DNA of 64,000 nt from JACVRW01 sp963819635 (GTDB taxonomy: Bacteria > Actinomycetota > Thermoleophilia > Solirubrobacterales > Thermoleophilaceae). The stretch is from contig CAWFWX010000006.1 of the NCBI GenBank assembly GCA_963819635.1, positions 124,001-188,000 of the forward strand. Direction: 5' to 3'. A program made the translations under genes and the position numbers. This document shows, piece by piece, positions 7,372 through 15,642 of the stretch. The stretch's first letter is position 1, and the number at the start of each line of letters is the position of its first letter. The notes under the pieces are model-generated. The model had not been told where the DNA came from and made no database searches. It saw nothing but the letters and a program-made list of their open reading frames with translations.

Positions 7372-8961
7372 CTACTCCCACTCGATCGTGCCGGGTGGCT
7401 TCGACGTGATGTCGAGCGTCACCCGGTTCACCTGCGCGATCTCGTTGATCATGCGCGAGGCGACCTTCTCGAGCAGGTCGTACGGCAGGCGTGCCCAGTC
7501 GGCGGTCATCGCGTCGTCGCTCGTGACGGCGCGGATCACGACGACGTAGCCGTAGGTGCGCTCGTCGCCCTGCACGCCGACGCTGCGCAGGTCCGCGGGC
7601 AGCACGCAGAAGGACTGCCAGAGCTCCCGGTAGAGGCCGGCGCCGCGGATCTCGTCCTGGAGGATCGCGTCGGCGTCGCGCAGGATCTCGAGCCGCTCCT
7701 TCGTGACCTCGCCACTCACCACCCGGATCGCGAGGCCCGGCCCCGGGAAGGGCTGGCGCCATACGAGCCGGTCGGACATCCCGAGCTCCGCGCCCACCTG
7801 GCGCACCTCGTCCTTGAACAGCATCCGCAGCGGCTCGACCAGATCGAACTCGAGGTCATCCGGCAGTCCGCCGACGTTGTGGTGCGACTTGATCGTGGCG
7901 GCCCCGGTTCCGCCTCCAGACTCGATCACGTCCGAGTAGAGCGTGCCCTGCACCAGGTAGCGCGGGTTGCCGAGCTTCTCCGCCTCGCGCTCGAACACGC
8001 GAATGAACTCCTCGCCGATGATCTTGCGCTTGCGCTCCGGCTCGGTCACCCCGGCGAGGCGGTCCAGGAAGCGCGCCTCAGCGTCCACCGCTATCAGCGG
8101 CACCTTGAACTGGTCGCGGAACGCCGCCACCACCTGGTTGCCCTCGTTCTTGCGCATCAGGCCGTGGTCGACGAACACGCACGTGAGCTGGTCGCCGACC
8201 GCCCTGTAGGTCAGGAGCGCGGCCACGGACGAGTCGACCCCGCCGGAGAGCCCGCAGATCACCTTGCCGTCGCCGACCTGCTCGCGGATGCGCGCCACCT
8301 GCTCGTCGATCACCGACGCCGCGCTCCAGCTCATCTCGCAGCCGGCGATGTCGCGCAGGAAGGTCTCGAGGATGGTCGTGCCGTAGGGCGTGTGGACGAC
8401 CTCGGGGTGGAACTGGATCCCGTACAGGCCGCGCTCCACGTCCTCGATCGCCGCCACCGGGGACTCCGTGGAGGCCGCCAGCGCCTTGAACCCCGCGGGC
8501 GCCTCGAACACCGTGTCGCGGTGGCTCATCCAGCAGGACTGCTCGTCTGGCGTGTCGGCCAGCAGCCGGCCGTGCGAGGCCACGGTCAGGTGCGAGCGGC
8601 CGAACTCGCCGACCTCGGCGCCCTCCACGCGGCCGCCGAGCTCGAGCACCATCGCCTGCATGCCGTAACAGATGCCCAGCACCGGGATGCCGAGCTCGAG
8701 CAGCTCGCCGCGCAGCTTCGGAGCACCGTCCGCGTACACCGACGCGGGACCGCCGGACAGGATCACCGCCTTCGGCCGGCGCCGCTCGATGTCCTCGACC
8801 GGCACATGGTGCGGCAGCAGCTCCGCGAACACTCCGCACTCGCGCACCCGCCGCGCGATCAGCTGCGAGTACTGGCCCCCGAAGTCGAGAACGAGCACTT
8901 CATCCGTCGCAGCGGCGAGCGGCTCAGGAGCCGCCGCGCGTGTGGCTGACTCTGTGCTCAC
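7372..8961 (-). CDS. guaA: GMP synthase (glutamine-hydrolysing)
   Basis: A 529-residue two-domain enzyme that converts XMP to GMP with ATP and glutamine, the last step of GMP synthesis. The N-terminal class I glutaminase has LDFGGQYSQLIARRVRE, the nucleophile in GICYG (Cys98) and the FHPEV His/Glu pair. The ATP pyrophosphatase domain carries the PP-loop GLSGGVDSS. The C-terminal dimerisation domain ends with NRVTLDITSKPPGTIEWE, the standard terminus. The start is GTG at 8961, overlapping the upstream guaB3 stop by 4 bp (GTGA), so translation is coupled. Length is normal for the family. Confidence 0.97.
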   Translation of the reverse strand: MSTESATRAAAPEPLAAATDEVLVLDFGGQYSQLIARRVRECGVFAELLPHHVPVEDIERRRPKAVILSGGPASVYADGAPKLRGELLELGIPVLGICYGMQAMVLELGGRVEGAEVGEFGRSHLTVASHGRLLADTPDEQSCWMSHRDTVFEAPAGFKALAASTESPVAAIEDVERGLYGIQFHPEVVHTPYGTTILETFLRDIAGCEMSWSAASVIDEQVARIREQVGDGKVICGLSGGVDSSVAALLTYRAVGDQLTCVFVDHGLMRKNEGNQVVAAFRDQFKVPLIAVDAEARFLDRLAGVTEPERKRKIIGEEFIRVFEREAEKLGNPRYLVQGTLYSDVIESGGGTGAATIKSHHNVGGLPDDLEFDLVEPLRMLFKDEVRQVGAELGMSDRLVWRQPFPGPGLAIRVVSGEVTKERLEILRDADAILQDEIRGAGLYRELWQSFCVLPADLRSVGVQGDERTYGYVVVIRAVTSDDAMTADWARLPYDLLEKVASRMINEIAQVNRVTLDITSKPPGTIEWE

Positions 8962-10187
8962 TCGCCGACGAGCGCGGGGTCGGGTGACGACACGCCGTTC
9001 GACTCGGGATGCGGCACCGCCGCGGCGGTCGCCCCCATCCCGACGCCCTGCTCCTGCTGGAGCTGCTTGCCCTCCGACTGGAGCGCCGGCGCGACCATCA
9101 CCTCGGCCTTGTGGAAGGCCGGGATGTCCTCGTAGCCGCAGGTGGCCATCGAGGTGCGCAGGCTGCCCATGAGGTTGAACGTGCCGTCGTTCTCGTGAGC
9201 GGGACCCATGAGGATCTGCTCGAGCGTCCCGTTCTGCGTGGTCTTCACGCGCGCGCCGCGCGGGAGCGACGGATGGAAGGTCGCCATCCCCCAGTGGTAG
9301 CCCCGCCCGGGCGCCTCGTAGGCGCGCGCGAGCGGAGAGCCGATCATGACGGCGTCCGCGCCGCAGGCAAAGGCCTTCGAGACGTCGCCGCCGTTCCGCA
9401 TCCCGCCGTCCGCGACCACCTTGACGTACTCGCCCGTCTCGAGCATGTGCTGGGAGCGGGCGGCCGCCACGTCCGCGATCGCCGTGGCCTGCGGGACGCC
9501 GATGCCGAGCACCCCGCGCGTCGTGCATGCGGCACCCGGGCCCACGCCCACGAGCACGGCCTCCGCCCCGGTCCGCATCAGGTGCAGGCCGGTCGCATAC
9601 GAGGCGCAGCCGCCCACGAGCACCGGGACCGGCACCTCGCGGATGAACTCCTTCAAGTTGAGCGGCTCGGTGTTCGCCGACACGTGCTCCGCGGACACCA
9701 CCGTGCCCTGGATCACGAGGACGTCGAGCCCGGCCTCGAGCGCCGCGTCGTAGTACTTGCGCACCCGCTGGGGCGTGAGGGAGGCCGCCGTCACGACGCC
9801 CTGCTCCTTGATCTCGCTGATGCGCTGGCCGATCAGCTCCTCCTTGATCGGCTCGGCGTAGATCCGCTGCATCTCGGAGGTGGCGAGCTCCTTCGGCTGC
9901 TGGGCGATCCGCTCGAGCTGCTCGTCCGCGTCCTCGTAGCGGGTCCAGATTCCCTCGAGGTTCAGCACGCCGAGGCCGCCTAGCTTGCCGATGATCCCGG
10001 CCGTCTCGGGCGAGACGACCCCGTCCATCGCCGCGGCCAGCAGCGGGAGCTCGAGCCGGTAGGGCCCGATCATCGAGGTGATGTCGATGTCATCGGGATC
10101 GCGCGTGCGCCTGGAGGGCACGATCGCGATGTCATCGAAGCCGTATGCGCGGCGGCCCTTCTTGCCGCGGCCAATCTCAACTTCCAT
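8958..10187 (-). CDS. guaB3: IMP dehydrogenase-related protein, GuaB3 type
   Basis: A 409-residue TIM-barrel protein without the CBS pair found in canonical GuaB. Visible are GFDDIAIVPS, LLAAAMDGVVSPETAGIIGKLGGLGVLNLEG, the phosphate/catalytic loop GVGPGAACTTRGVLGIGVPQ with the active-site Cys, and ADGGMRNGGDVSKAFACGADAVMIGSPLARA. Actinobacteria carry this paralogue in addition to canonical GuaB; to my knowledge its activity in actinobacteria is not settled, although a cyanobacterial GuaB3 has been described as an IMP dehydrogenase. Its 4-bp overlap with guaA argues for a role in GMP formation. SD GGAGG lies just before the ATG. Confidence 0.92.
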   Translation of the reverse strand: MEVEIGRGKKGRRAYGFDDIAIVPSRRTRDPDDIDITSMIGPYRLELPLLAAAMDGVVSPETAGIIGKLGGLGVLNLEGIWTRYEDADEQLERIAQQPKELATSEMQRIYAEPIKEELIGQRISEIKEQGVVTAASLTPQRVRKYYDAALEAGLDVLVIQGTVVSAEHVSANTEPLNLKEFIREVPVPVLVGGCASYATGLHLMRTGAEAVLVGVGPGAACTTRGVLGIGVPQATAIADVAAARSQHMLETGEYVKVVADGGMRNGGDVSKAFACGADAVMIGSPLARAYEAPGRGYHWGMATFHPSLPRGARVKTTQNGTLEQILMGPAHENDGTFNLMGSLRTSMATCGYEDIPAFHKAEVMVAPALQSEGKQLQQEQGVGMGATAAAVPHPESNGVSSPDPALVGE

Positions 10188-10234
10188 TGGAGGATCCTAG
10201 GTTCGCGGGCGGACGAACAGCGAGCGTACCAACC

Positions 10235-11201
10235 TCAACCCACAGTCAAAGCAGGCGTCTCGAGCTGCTCCACGCGCACGTCCGGAACCAGCCGCTCGAC
10301 CTCGCGCTGCTCGAGCACGCCGGCGCCGAAATGCTGGGTCGACTCGGCGCCGCAGGCCACGGCGAAGCGCAGGCAGTCCTCCGGATCGCGGCCGCCGTAG
10401 CGGGCCGCGACGAAGCCGGCGAGGAACGCGTCGCCCGAGCCGACCGACGAGACCGGCTCGAGCGGCTCGAGCGTGGCGCGGTAGAGGGAGCGCTCGCCGC
10501 TCGGGTCGAGCAGCATGGCCAGGCAGCCGTCCGGCAGCGTCATGACCGCCTCGCGCGCGCCCAGCTCGACCATCTCGCCGACCGCCGTGCGGCGATCCTC
10601 CTCGTCGGAGAACTCGTGCCCGACGAGCCCCTCGGCCTCGAGCTCGTTCGGCGTGACCACGTGCGGGCCCTTGCGGGTGGCCATGTTCATCGGCTCGCCG
10701 TCCGAGTCGAGGACGGTCAGCACGCCGAGCCGCTTCATCTCCTCGACCAGCCGCCCGTAGAGACCGGCGTCGACGCCGCGCGGAAGGCTGCCCGAGATGA
10801 CGCACACCGCGGCGCCCTTCGCCAGGTAGAGGAGCTTGTCGACGAACAGCTCGAGCTCCGTCTCGGTCACGTGCGGGCCGTGCTCGTTGATCTCGGTCTG
10901 CTCGCCGCTCGTTGGGTCGACGACCGCCGTCGACGTGCGCGACTCCTCGCGGATCCGCACGAAGTCGTTGAGGATGCCCTCCTCGGTGAGGTGCTCGACG
11001 ATGCGGGTGCCGGTCGGGCCGCCCGCCACGCCGGTGGCGATCACCGGCTGACCGAGCGCCCGGAGCGCGCGCGCCACGTTCACGCCCTTGCCCGCCCGCC
11101 ATCGCCGTCTGCTCGACGGCACGGTGGCGCTGGCCGAGCCGGAAGTTGGGCACGGCGAGCGTCTTGTCGATGGCGGCGTTGAGTGTGACGGTGATGATCA
11201 T
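10235..11201 (-). CDS. 1-phosphofructokinase-like PfkB sugar kinase (frameshifted)
   Basis: A PfkB/ribokinase-family kinase, probably 1-phosphofructokinase (fruK-like) or tagatose-6-phosphate kinase. It begins MIITVTLNAAIDKTLAVPNF and, after a break, continues GKGVNVARALRALG, then VISGSLPRGVDAGLYGRLV, VTPNELEAEGL and the catalytic GSGDAFLAGFVAARYGG. The frame changes near 11094, where GGCGGGCAAGGGC should read GGCGGCAAGGGC: one extra G restores AGGKGVNV exactly. A sequencing error is likely. ATG at 11201 overlaps the dacA-like stop by 4 bp. No EIIFru is nearby, so the sugar is uncertain. Confidence 0.85.
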
Positions 11202-12403
11202 CTGGCGATGCGGATCCGAATCCGTACCCGAAGGATGGCGAGAATGGCGGCGAGGAGGATGCCGACGGCGATCAGCAAGGTCAAGGGGACGCCCAAAACC
11301 GATAGGAGCACCCGCAGCGTCCCCGCCCCGGGGACCTCGGACGCCGTGACCAGCGCCACGCGTCGCACCGGCCGGCCGTCCACGAGCACCGTCACCGACC
11401 CCACTCGCTCGCCGGCGGCGATGGGCCCGTCGAGCTCGTCCGGCGCGTTCACGTCGCGGCGCAGGCGCTGCCCGTCGCGAACCGTCAGCACCACGCCCCG
11501 GCGCGGCACGAGCCGGGCGCTCTCGTCGCGGTACTTCACGTCCGTGCGGGCCAGCGCCCTGTCCTCGTCCAGCACCCGCACGCGGCTGAAGCGGCTGAGC
11601 CCCCAGCGCAGCAGCGTGAGCGTGTCCTGGTCGCGCGCGGCCTCGGTCGGCTCGCCGAGGACGACGCTGACCACGCGCGCGCGGCGTCCGCGCTCGGCGG
11701 AGCCTACGAGCACGTTGCCGGCCTCGAGCGTGTAGCCCGTCTTCACGCCGCTCACCCAGGGGTACGCGGCGACGAGGTCGTTGCGGTTCGCCACGACACG
11801 CGGCCGCAGGCCGGACTCGAGCGTCGCCGACGGCATGTCCACGATGCGCGCGAAGCGCGGCTTTCGAAGCAGCACGCTCGCCAGCGTCGCGAGGTCGCGG
11901 GCGGACGAGTGGTTGCCCGCCTCGTCGAGGCCGATCGGGTTCGCGTAGCTCGTGTGGTCGAGGCCCAGCTCGGCCGCGCGGTCGTTCATCTCCTCCACGA
12001 ATACGTCGGTCGAGCCCGCGATGTTCCCGGCGAGCGCGACCGCGGCGTCGTTCGCGCTCTCGAGGAGGAGCGCCTCGAGCAGGTCCTCGACGGTCATCCG
12101 CTCGCCCTCCCGCAGGTTGATCCGCGACTCGGCCGGCGCGGCGCTGTACGCCGGCGCCGTGAAGACGTCACCCGGCTCGGCCTGCTCGAGCGACAGCAGC
12201 GCGGTCATCAGCTTCGTCGTGCTCGCGATCGAGCGCTCGGCGTCCGGCCTCTTGGCGAACAGGACCGTGCCGTCGCGCGCGTCGACCACGATCGCCGCCT
12301 GAGCGGTCGGCACCCGGGGCGGCGCGGTCGCCGCGGCAGCGGACGCCGGAGCCGCGGCTGCCAGCACGGCGGCCGCGACGAGCATGCAGGCACGCAAGGT
12401 CAC
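11198..12403 (-). CDS. D-alanyl-D-alanine carboxypeptidase (peptidase S11, PBP5-like)
   Basis: A 401-residue penicillin-binding protein that trims terminal D-Ala from peptidoglycan stem peptides. It has a signal peptide (residues 1-26, cleavage after ASA), the SxxK motif STTK (Ser61-Lys64), SAN (116-118), KTG (221-223), a C-terminal beta domain and a final membrane segment (about 372-392) followed by an Arg-rich tail. It therefore acts on the outer face of the membrane. The stop and start codons overlap those of neighbours on both sides (ATGA type), linking it to the LysM protein upstream and the PfkB kinase downstream. Confidence 0.93.
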   Translation of the reverse strand: MTLRACMLVAAAVLAAAAPASAAAATAPPRVPTAQAAIVVDARDGTVLFAKRPDAERSIASTTKLMTALLSLEQAEPGDVFTAPAYSAAPAESRINLREGERMTVEDLLEALLLESANDAAVALAGNIAGSTDVFVEEMNDRAAELGLDHTSYANPIGLDEAGNHSSARDLATLASVLLRKPRFARIVDMPSATLESGLRPRVVANRNDLVAAYPWVSGVKTGYTLEAGNVLVGSAERGRRARVVSVVLGEPTEAARDQDTLTLLRWGLSRFSRVRVLDEDRALARTDVKYRDESARLVPRRGVVLTVRDGQRLRRDVNAPDELDGPIAAGERVGSVTVLVDGRPVRRVALVTASEVPGAGTLRVLLSVLGVPLTLLIAVGILLAAILAILRVRIRIRIAR

Positions 12404-12756
12404 TCCCGCAGCTTGATCTTCTGACCGGCTACCAGGCCCTGCGGGTCGAGCTCGGGGTTGAGCTCGAGGAGGCGCTCGACGGTCGTGTTGTGCTCCTCCG
12501 CGATGCCGGTCAGCGTGTCGTTCGCCTTGATCGTGTAGGTCGCCGGGGTGCGCTTCTGCTTCGCGTCGGTGGTGGTGGTGCGGTCGGTCGCGGCGGGCAG
12601 GTCGCCCGTGCCGGCGGTCTCAGAGCCGCCCTCGTCGCCCACGACTCCCGAGCCGGCCACGAGCGCGGCGACCGCCACGCCGCAGGCAATCAGCGCCAGA
12701 GGCGCCATGAGACGCGCGAAGCTTGATCGTCCCTGAGCGTGCATCACCGGCCGCAC
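12400..12756 (-). CDS. LysM-domain membrane-anchored protein
   Basis: A 118-residue protein with a membrane segment (about residues 17-38), a Thr/Asp-rich linker and one C-terminal LysM domain (TYTIKANDTLTGIAEEHNTTVERLLELNP...LVAGQKIKL) that binds peptidoglycan glycan chains. It is probably anchored in the membrane with LysM outside. Its stop overlaps the start of the D,D-carboxypeptidase gene by 4 bp, so the pair likely works together on the cell wall. ATG at 12744 is an alternative start. Confidence 0.88.
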   Translation of the reverse strand: MRPVMHAQGRSSFARLMAPLALIACGVAVAALVAGSGVVGDEGGSETAGTGDLPAATDRTTTTDAKQKRTPATYTIKANDTLTGIAEEHNTTVERLLELNPELDPQGLVAGQKIKLRE

Positions 12757-12812
12757 CCCAAAACCGCGGCACCCTCAGGATAGGCGGGAATCGGGCCCGC
12801 GGAAGGGTTGGG

Positions 12813-13745
12813 CTAAAGCTCCCAGGCCGCGGCGCGCAGCTCCTCGGCCGCCGATGCCGCCGCCTCGGCGGGGTCTCCGCCCCGGTCCTGGTGGGCATTC
12901 ACGATCGAGCGGGAGGCCGTGACGAGGCCTGCGGCGGGGTGTGGCGCGAACGCCGGGGCGAGCTCCTCCACCCGTCCGCCCTGCGCGCCGACGCCCGGGA
13001 GCAGGAAGATCGCGTGCGGCATCAGCTCGCGGAGGCGGCCGAGGTGCTCGGGCTTCGTGGCGCCTGTCACTGCGCCCACGAGCGAGAGGCCGCAGTCGCC
13101 GCGATGCGCGCCGCCGAGCTCGTCGACGAGCTTCGCCAGCAGCTCGTGGAGGGGCGGCTCGCCCGTGTCCTGCAGCTCGGCCGCGCCGGGGTTCGAGGTC
13201 CGCACGAGGACGAAGCAGCCCGCGCCCGCCGCGCCGGCCGTGGCGATCAGCGGCTCGAGCGAGTCGCGGCCGAGCAGCGGATTGGCGGTGAACGCGTCCA
13301 CGCCCAGGCCCCGCACGGGACCGAACGGGCCCGGCGTCTCCCCGGCAAACGCCTGCGCGTACGCGGTGGCGGTCACCGGCACGTCGCCGCGCTTGCCGTC
13401 GGCCAGAACGAGCAGACCGTGATCGTGCACGATCGCCACGACCTGCTCGAGCGACTCCCAGCCCGGCGCGCCGAGCCGCTCGAAGCAGGCGAGCTGCAGC
13501 TTCACGGCGACACACGCCGGCCCCGCCGCGACGATCGCCGCGCGGCAGTGCTCGGTGACCGCCTCCGCCGTGCGAATGCGAGCGAGGTGGGGCGCATCGG
13601 CCCCGCCGCCAACACGATCGACGGCCTCCGGCCACAGCGCGGCCGGGTCGGGGTCGAGCCCGAGGACGACACGACTGCGGCGCTCCTCCACGAGCGCCGC
13701 AAGCCGGTCGGCGAAATGAGGCGGCGTCGAGCCCCCGGCAGTCAA
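12813..13745 (-). CDS. pyrF: Orotidine 5'-phosphate decarboxylase
   Basis: A 310-residue OMP decarboxylase, last step of de novo UMP synthesis. It belongs to the longer type-2 branch of about 270-310 residues used by actinobacteria. Visible are the N-terminal VVLGLDPDPAALWP, the catalytic LADGKRGD (Asp116, Lys118, Asp121), DAFTANPLLGRDSLEPLI and the phosphate-gripper region LLPGVGAQGG...VTASRSIVNA. It follows the LysM gene's region without overlap, and no other pyr genes are in the window. Confidence 0.94.
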   Translation of the reverse strand: MTAGGSTPPHFADRLAALVEERRSRVVLGLDPDPAALWPEAVDRVGGGADAPHLARIRTAEAVTEHCRAAIVAAGPACVAVKLQLACFERLGAPGWESLEQVVAIVHDHGLLVLADGKRGDVPVTATAYAQAFAGETPGPFGPVRGLGVDAFTANPLLGRDSLEPLIATAGAAGAGCFVLVRTSNPGAAELQDTGEPPLHELLAKLVDELGGAHRGDCGLSLVGAVTGATKPEHLGRLRELMPHAIFLLPGVGAQGGRVEELAPAFAPHPAAGLVTASRSIVNAHQDRGGDPAEAAASAAEELRAAAWEL

Positions 13746-13769
13746 GGACTCAGCCGCGGGTGACGACTG

Positions 13770-14051
13770 TTAGCCGCCGCTCTTGACCGCGCTCTTGAGC
13801 GCGGAGCCGGCGCTGAAGCGCGGCACCCTGCTCGCGGCGATCTGGATCTTCTCGCCGGTCTGCGGGTTCACGCCCTGTCGGGCGCTGCGGTCCGCCACCG
13901 AGAACTTCCCGAAGCCGGTGAAGTTGACCTCACCGCCGCGGGACAGCGTTTCCTGAATCGTGTCCAGGACGGCGTCGACCGCCTTGCTGGCCTCACCCTT
14001 GCCGAGGCCGCTGTTCGACGCTACCTGATCGACGAACTCGTTCTTGGTCAT
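13770..14051 (-). CDS. HU-family DNA-binding protein
   Basis: A 93-residue histone-like HU protein: N-terminal helices MTKNEFVDQVASNSGLGKGEASKAVDAV, then GEVNFTGFGKFSVADRSARQGVNPQTGEKIQIAASRVPRFSAGSALKSAV with the DNA-intercalating Pro in NPQTGE. It binds and bends DNA non-specifically as a dimer. It lacks the long Lys/Ala-rich C-terminal tail seen in mycobacterial HU, so it is the short form. The ATG at 14051 has an excellent Shine-Dalgarno (GGAGGAAGA). The 150 bp upstream contain a large palindrome and probably the promoter. Confidence 0.95.
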   Translation of the reverse strand: MTKNEFVDQVASNSGLGKGEASKAVDAVLDTIQETLSRGGEVNFTGFGKFSVADRSARQGVNPQTGEKIQIAASRVPRFSAGSALKSAVKSGG

Positions 14052-14113
14052 GACTCTTCCTCCTTGCCGGGGGCAACTGACCGGGCGCAACGTAACAACG
14101 CACCCGGACGAAA

Positions 14114-14151
14114 GCGCGGACTTTTCCGCTCCAGGAGCGGAATTACCGCGC
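14114..14151. promoter_or_regulatory. Extended inverted repeat upstream of the HU gene
   Basis: Perfect arms TTCCGCTCC (14124-14132) and GGAGCGGAA (14134-14142) flank one central base, and an outer pair GCGCGG (14114-14119) / CCGCGC (14146-14151) extends the symmetry. It lies 63-100 bp upstream of the HU start, where a repressor or autoregulatory site would be expected. It may equally form an mRNA hairpin. No T-run follows on either strand. Confidence 0.45.
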
Positions 14152-14179
14152 TTGTTGCGAGCCTTTCCGGTCCCCGCGA

Positions 14180-14200
14180 GGCCCAAACGGGCCCCTTTTT
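14180..14200 (+). terminator. Terminator-like hairpin with T-run (plus orientation)
   Basis: GGCCC (14180-14184), loop AAAC, GGGCC (14189-14193), then CCTTTTT. Read on the plus strand this is a short intrinsic-terminator shape, but no plus-strand gene ends here, and the tldE-like transcript runs in the other direction. It might block antisense transcription leaving the HU promoter region. Low confidence in function. Confidence 0.3.
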
Positions 14201-14205
14201 CGGCT

Positions 14206-15579
14206 CTAGGACCCGGAAACGGCCATTTCGCCCACCAGGAGCGGGGGCGTCCTGACGCTGCCGCCGAACGGCACCCAGCGCGCCTCGGAGCCCACCGAGC
14301 GCACCGCTTTCAGCATGGAGACGAGGTCGCTGGCGATGGTGATCTCGCGCACCGGCCTGCCCAGCTCGCCGCCCTCGATCAGCCGCCCGGACGCGCCCAC
14401 GGAGAACGTGCCCGAGACCGGATTGACCCCGGAGTGGAGGCCGGCTACCTCGGTGACGTAGAGCCCGTCCCCGGCCTGGGTCACGAGTCCGTCCAGATCC
14501 TGGTTACCCGGCTCGATGACCAGGTTGGTCGTGCCGACCGAAGGGGACGTCCGGTACGAGCCGCGGCTCGCGTTGCCGGTCGTCGAGCGGCCGTCCTTGC
14601 GGGCCGTCCGCCAGTCGTAGAGGAAGCCGAGGAGGCGCCCGCCCTCGATCAGGCCCGTCCGGCCGGTGGGCGATCCCTCGCCGTCGAACGGCGCGCTCGA
14701 CGGGCCCTCGGGGTCGGTGCCGTCGTCGGCGAGCCGGAACGCCGGGTGGGCCACCTCGTCACCCTCGCGGCCGGCGAACAGGGAGCGCCCGCGCTGGACC
14801 GCGTCCGCGGACGTCATCGAGCCGATGAAGCCGACGAAGGAGGCGGCGACGAAGGCGTCGAGGACAACGGGGCAGCGCCGGCTGGAGGGCTGACGCGCCC
14901 CGACGAGCGCCAGCGCGCGCTCGGCGGCCTCCCTGCCGATCGCCTCGGCGTCGAGACCGCCCGCGTCGCGCGCCATGCCGACGCCGAGCCCCGTCATGCG
15001 GTCCTCCGCCTCGCCCGCCAAGGCCGACGAGTAGGCCCAGGCCTGCGTGGCGCTGTAGGACGCGCCGAAGCCGCGCGAGTTCGCGAGCGCCACCGAGCCC
15101 CGCGAGTCCGAGTAGACCGAGTTCTCCACCTGCGTGACCCCCTCGGGGGCGCGCGCGGCGCGGTCCACCTCGAGCGCCAGCTCCACCACCCGCTCGGTCG
15201 ACCAGTCGCCGAACGTCGCGGACGCCAGGCCGTTCACGTCAGACGTGCCCGACTCGTCGGGAAGGCCCGCGTACTCGTCCTCGTCCGCGACCTCGGCGGC
15301 CTCGCGCGCGGCCGCGGCGATCTCGGCGATCCCCTCCTGGGAGAGGTCGGTGCCGTAGGCGTAGCCGGCGCGCTTGCCCGCGAACGCGCGCACGCCGATG
15401 CCGCGGCCACCCGCGTCGCTCAGGCTCTCCACCTCCCCGTCGTACACGCGCACGCGCCGGCTCGTGGACTCCTCGGCCCAGGCGTCGGCGTCCGAGGCCC
15501 CGGCCGCGAGCGCGGCTTCGATCGCTTGAGCGGCGGCGTCGTCAAGAGGGGTCAGACCCCTTGAGTCCCCGGTTGTCAA
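14206..15579 (-). CDS. TldE/PmbA-like subunit of the TldD/TldE metalloprotease
   Basis: A roughly 457-residue member of the TldD/PmbA (U62) family. It is the non-catalytic partner: it aligns in layout with TldE (VRVYDGEVESLSDAGGRGIGVRAF; GRSTTGNASRGSYRTSPSVGTTNLVIEPG; VTEVAGLHSGVNPVSGTFSVGASGRLI) but lacks the HExxxH of TldD. With TldD it forms a heterodimeric protease that digests unfolded peptides and can mature peptide antibiotics. The start is unclear: the only upstream candidate is TTG at 15579, which lies inside a palindromic repeat, so the first dozen residues (DSRGLTPL) would be repeat-encoded. Confidence 0.88.
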   Translation of the reverse strand: MTTGDSRGLTPLDDAAAQAIEAALAAGASDADAWAEESTSRRVRVYDGEVESLSDAGGRGIGVRAFAGKRAGYAYGTDLSQEGIAEIAAAAREAAEVADEDEYAGLPDESGTSDVNGLASATFGDWSTERVVELALEVDRAARAPEGVTQVENSVYSDSRGSVALANSRGFGASYSATQAWAYSSALAGEAEDRMTGLGVGMARDAGGLDAEAIGREAAERALALVGARQPSSRRCPVVLDAFVAASFVGFIGSMTSADAVQRGRSLFAGREGDEVAHPAFRLADDGTDPEGPSSAPFDGEGSPTGRTGLIEGGRLLGFLYDWRTARKDGRSTTGNASRGSYRTSPSVGTTNLVIEPGNQDLDGLVTQAGDGLYVTEVAGLHSGVNPVSGTFSVGASGRLIEGGELGRPVREITIASDLVSMLKAVRSVGSEARWVPFGGSVRTPPLLVGEMAVSGS

Positions 15580-15642
15580 GGGGTCAGACCCCTGTTCGCC
15601 GACGGGTCGGAGCGCTTGCGGCTCACGGGGTCTGACCCCTCG
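15544..15642. repeat. REP-like palindrome triplet, cluster B
   Basis: Three copies of the same core: AAGAGGGGTCAGACCCCTTG (15544-15563), CAAGGGGTCAGACCCCTG (15577-15594) and CACGGGGTCTGACCCCTCG (15624-15642). They fill the junction between the tldD and tldE-like genes. The third supplies the last codons (ARGQTP) and the stop of TldD, and the first two supply the apparent N-terminus of the TldE-like protein, so the repeats have entered the coding ends. Confidence 0.85.

Noticed and set aside
7372..9528. A 718-residue open frame covering guaA plus part of guaB3
   Set aside because: The extra N-terminal third is out of frame with GuaB3 and has the Arg/Ala-rich composition of a shadow; GMP synthase begins at GTG 8961.
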